In this document: one piece after another, positions 14,154 to 15,634 of the stretch
Position numbering within the stretch: the stretch's first letter is position 1
Layout of the letters: every line of letters starts with the position of its first letter
NCBI GenBank assembly: GCA_030039575.1
Contig: JASHVH010000474.1
Span: forward strand, 1 to 15,634
Length of the DNA: 15,634 nucleotides
Reading direction: 5' to 3'
Source: Acidimicrobiales bacterium
Lineage (GTDB): Bacteria > Actinomycetota > Acidimicrobiia > Acidimicrobiales > Palsa-688
Made by a program: the position numbers and the translations under genes
The notes under the pieces: model-generated
Told to the model about the DNA's origin: nothing
What the model saw: only the letters and a program-made list of their open reading frames with translations
Databases searched by the model: none

Positions 14154-15091
14154 ATGGCCCCTCCTGTTCGGCCTGGCCCGAGTTCGGCTGGATCGGGTTG
14201 GCCTGGCTCCGGTTGTGTTGCCGCGAGCGTGTACCACCGGCGGGCCGTACCGCCAAAGATCTCGCCCCGCTCGTCCGCGGACAACGACGCCGTGAAGTCC
14301 TCCGCGGCGGCGAGCACCTCTCCGTAGTCGGCCTCCAGTAGGCATACGGGCCAGTCCGACCCCCACATGGTCCGGCGGGGCCCGAACGCCTCGAGCATGG
14401 CCTCCGCGTAGGGACGGATTTGCCCAGTCGTCCAGCCACCATGATCGGCCTCGGTGACGAGCCCGGAGAGCTTTACGGCCACGTTCGGCAAGCCCGCCAG
14501 TTGCACTATGTAGCTTCTCCACGGCTCGAGGGCGCCGTTGGCGATGTCAGGCTTGCCCCCGTGGTCCAGCACGAAGCGCACGTCGTCCAGTGCGGAGACG
14601 GTGCCGATGACGGCGGGGAGCTGGTAGTGGCGCACCACGAAGTCGTACACCAGGCCGGCTTCCCCCACGGCCTGCAGACCATTGCGCACATCAGGGCGTC
14701 CGAGCCAGTTGGGGTCGGGCTCTTCCTGGACCTGGTGCCGAACGCCGACGAGATGGCTCCCGCCCGGGCCGTCACGCAAAGCGGCCAGCCGGCCGGCGAC
14801 GTCGGGCGAGCATAGGTCCGCCCAACCGACGACCCCGTAGACCTCCGGGGCGGTCTCCGCCAAGCCCAGCAGCTCCGGCGTCTCTTCGGCCACGCACACC
14901 GTCTGCACCACGACCGTCCCGTCCATGTGAGCAGCGGCCAGGGCCGGCCGGAGGTCGGCGAGGGAAAATGAACGGCGCAACGCCGGCAGTTCGGCCGTCC
15001 ACGGCTGGTCGCGGGCCTCGAGGTCCCACACGTGGTGGTGGGAGTCCACCCGGGAGGGCGTTGCCAAGGGGGAGGCGTCGGACGCAATCAT
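14150..15091 (-). CDS. Amidohydrolase-family lactonase, probable L-fuconolactonase
   Basis: A 313-residue amidohydrolase_2 (TIM-barrel) protein. Metal or catalytic positions are visible: DSHHHVWD with H18/H20, VRHQVQEEPD (R118, H119), LDHGGKP with H177, KLSGL (207-211) and GSDWPV with D246. The pattern LxxxxGVRHxxQxExD followed by LDHxGKP and GSDWPVC is that of sugar lactonases, including L-fucono-1,5-lactonase and L-rhamnono-lactonase. Next to a fucose dehydrogenase and FucU, hydrolysis of L-fuconolactone to L-fuconate is the natural role. ATG 15091 directly precedes the family N-terminus; only weak purine-rich sequence is upstream. The last 20 or so residues (Pro/Gly-rich) go beyond the family core and contain the next gene's Shine-Dalgarno. 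Its 5' gap to the SDR gene is 41 nt. Confidence 0.88.
   Translation of the reverse strand: MIASDASPLATPSRVDSHHHVWDLEARDQPWTAELPALRRSFSLADLRPALAAAHMDGTVVVQTVCVAEETPELLGLAETAPEVYGVVGWADLCSPDVAGRLAALRDGPGGSHLVGVRHQVQEEPDPNWLGRPDVRNGLQAVGEAGLVYDFVVRHYQLPAVIGTVSALDDVRFVLDHGGKPDIANGALEPWRSYIVQLAGLPNVAVKLSGLVTEADHGGWTTGQIRPYAEAMLEAFGPRRTMWGSDWPVCLLEADYGEVLAAAEDFTASLSADERGEIFGGTARRWYTLAATQPEPGQPDPAELGPGRTGGAI
14158..14165 (-). promoter_or_regulatory. Ribosome binding site of the aldo-keto reductase
   Basis: AGGAGGGG, read on the minus strand, lies 4 nt before ATG 14153 (6 nt from the GGAGG core), inside the amidohydrolase's last codons. It decides the start against the much longer upstream open frame. 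Confidence 0.7.
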
Positions 15092-15132
15092 TTCAGCTCT
15101 GTCAATCCCGTTCTCTTACTTCATCTCTGTTT

Positions 15133-15634
15133 TCAACTTGGTTTGGGCCGGAGGCGAAGCCTGTCCATGCCGCCGTCGACGGCCAGCCATGTCCCGGTAG
15201 TCGAACCAGAAGCCGGTGAGGCCAGGTAAGCGATGGCGCCGGCCACCTCCTCCACGCTTACCATCCGGCCGTGGGGTTGGCGAGCGTTGAGCGCGGCGCG
15301 TTCTGCCACCGGGTCGGGGGCGGAAGCCAGGAGGCGGTTCACCCAGGGCGTGTCCGCGGTGCCGGGGTTGACCGCCACCACTCGGATGCCGTCGGGCAGG
15401 AGGTCGGCGGCCATGGCCAGGGTCAGGGACAAGACGCCGCCTTTGGTGGCCGAGTACAGGGCCCGGTCGGGAAGGCCCGCGGTGGCGGCGATGGAACTGA
15501 CTTTGACGATCACCGACGGGGCCGAGGCCCGCAGGGCGGGCAGGCACGCCCTCGCCACCCGCACCATGCCCACCACATTTACGTCGAACACCCGGTGCCA
15601 TTCCTCGTCGCTGTTGGCCTCCACGTTCCCCTGG
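15133..15634 (-). CDS. SDR-family dehydrogenase, C-terminal part (runs off right edge)
   Basis: The last 166 codons of a short-chain dehydrogenase. The reading frame is open to the window edge (upstream residues Q, G, N precede V at 15624), so the Rossmann glycine motif is missing only because of the cut. Present are the NVVG Asn, Ser in KVSSIAA, and the YxxxK pair in ALYSATKGG, then VNPGTADTPWVNRLL and the C-terminal SGSTTGTWLAVDGGM. The TDTPW-RLL...ERAALxARQPHGRM wording resembles SDRs of oxidative fucose operons that oxidise 2-keto-3-deoxy-L-fuconate (4-dehydrogenase), as known from Xanthomonas and Burkholderia pathways. An L-fucose 1-dehydrogenase of SDR type is the main alternative. It is the first of the four fuc genes seen here, and more may lie upstream beyond the edge. 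Confidence 0.85.
   Translation of the reverse strand, partial: QGNVEANSDEEWHRVFDVNVVGMVRVARACLPALRASAPSVIVKVSSIAATAGLPDRALYSATKGGVLSLTLAMAADLLPDGIRVVAVNPGTADTPWVNRLLASAPDPVAERAALNARQPHGRMVSVEEVAGAIAYLASPASGSTTGTWLAVDGGMDRLRLRPKPS

Noticed and set aside
13617..14327. 236-codon plus-strand frame
   Set aside because: Antisense to the aldo-keto reductase and amidohydrolase; His/Pro/Gly-rich without domain features.
14154..14522. N-terminal extension of the aldo-keto reductase frame
   Set aside because: The 123 extra codons lie inside the amidohydrolase gene, are Arg/Gly-rich, and ATG 14153 has a good Shine-Dalgarno.

Overview
The window is high-GC (roughly two thirds G+C), densely packed, and uses GTG and TTG starts freely. 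It carries a PadR-ABC-FtsX cassette, a LacI-type arabinose regulator, and the secreted 'ISCPTTTxC' repeat style. These point to an actinobacterium, possibly of the Acidimicrobiia or a related deep lineage; that placement is inferred from gene style only. Several starts (PadR, PHP, probably araB) sit 6-7 nt after a TAnnnT -10 box with no Shine-Dalgarno, as expected for leaderless transcripts, which are common in actinobacteria.

Layout. (1) Positions 1-327, minus strand: N-terminus of a secreted repeat protein that leaves the window. (2) Positions 611-4223, plus strand: a three-gene operon with overlapping junctions, encoding a PadR repressor, an ABC ATPase and a ten-helix FtsX/MacB-type permease. 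It is preceded by a near-ideal promoter whose -10 lies inside a perfect inverted repeat, the likely PadR operator. (3) Positions 4300-6548, plus strand: a PHP-family phosphoesterase and a family-2 glycosyltransferase with TPR-like repeats, each apparently with its own promoter. (4) Positions 6549-6776: a short region with a possible remnant of a gene 3' end, a TATAAT box and a LacI-type operator. (5) Positions 6777-12668: a LacI-family regulator (minus strand) divergent from araB-araA-araD and a zinc-dependent polyol-type dehydrogenase (plus strand). This is the phosphorylative L-arabinose pathway: L-arabinose to L-ribulose (AraA), to L-ribulose-5-phosphate (AraB), to D-xylulose-5-phosphate (AraD). 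The lacI and araB start codons are only 7 bp apart, and a second LacI-type operator lies within the first codons of lacI. (6) Positions 12681-12730: three tandem 14-bp repeats and a hairpin between convergent operons. (7) Positions 12721-15634, minus strand: an operon reading SDR dehydrogenase (partial), amidohydrolase/L-fuconolactonase, aldo-keto reductase/L-fucose dehydrogenase, FucU mutarotase. This is the front end of the oxidative, non-phosphorylative L-fucose pathway.

Together regions 5-7 form a deoxyhexose/pentose utilisation locus. Arabinose enters through the kinase/isomerase route and fucose through the oxidative route, and the two operons converge on a repeat. L-fuconate dehydratase, the final cleavage enzyme and sugar transporters are not in the window and may lie beyond the right edge. 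I found no tRNA, rRNA, CRISPR array, IS element or phage gene. The components belong to known families; the more unusual features are regulatory (overlapping divergent starts with an intragenic operator, an orphan operator at the lacI 3' end, leaderless promoters) and the pairing of the two pathways.
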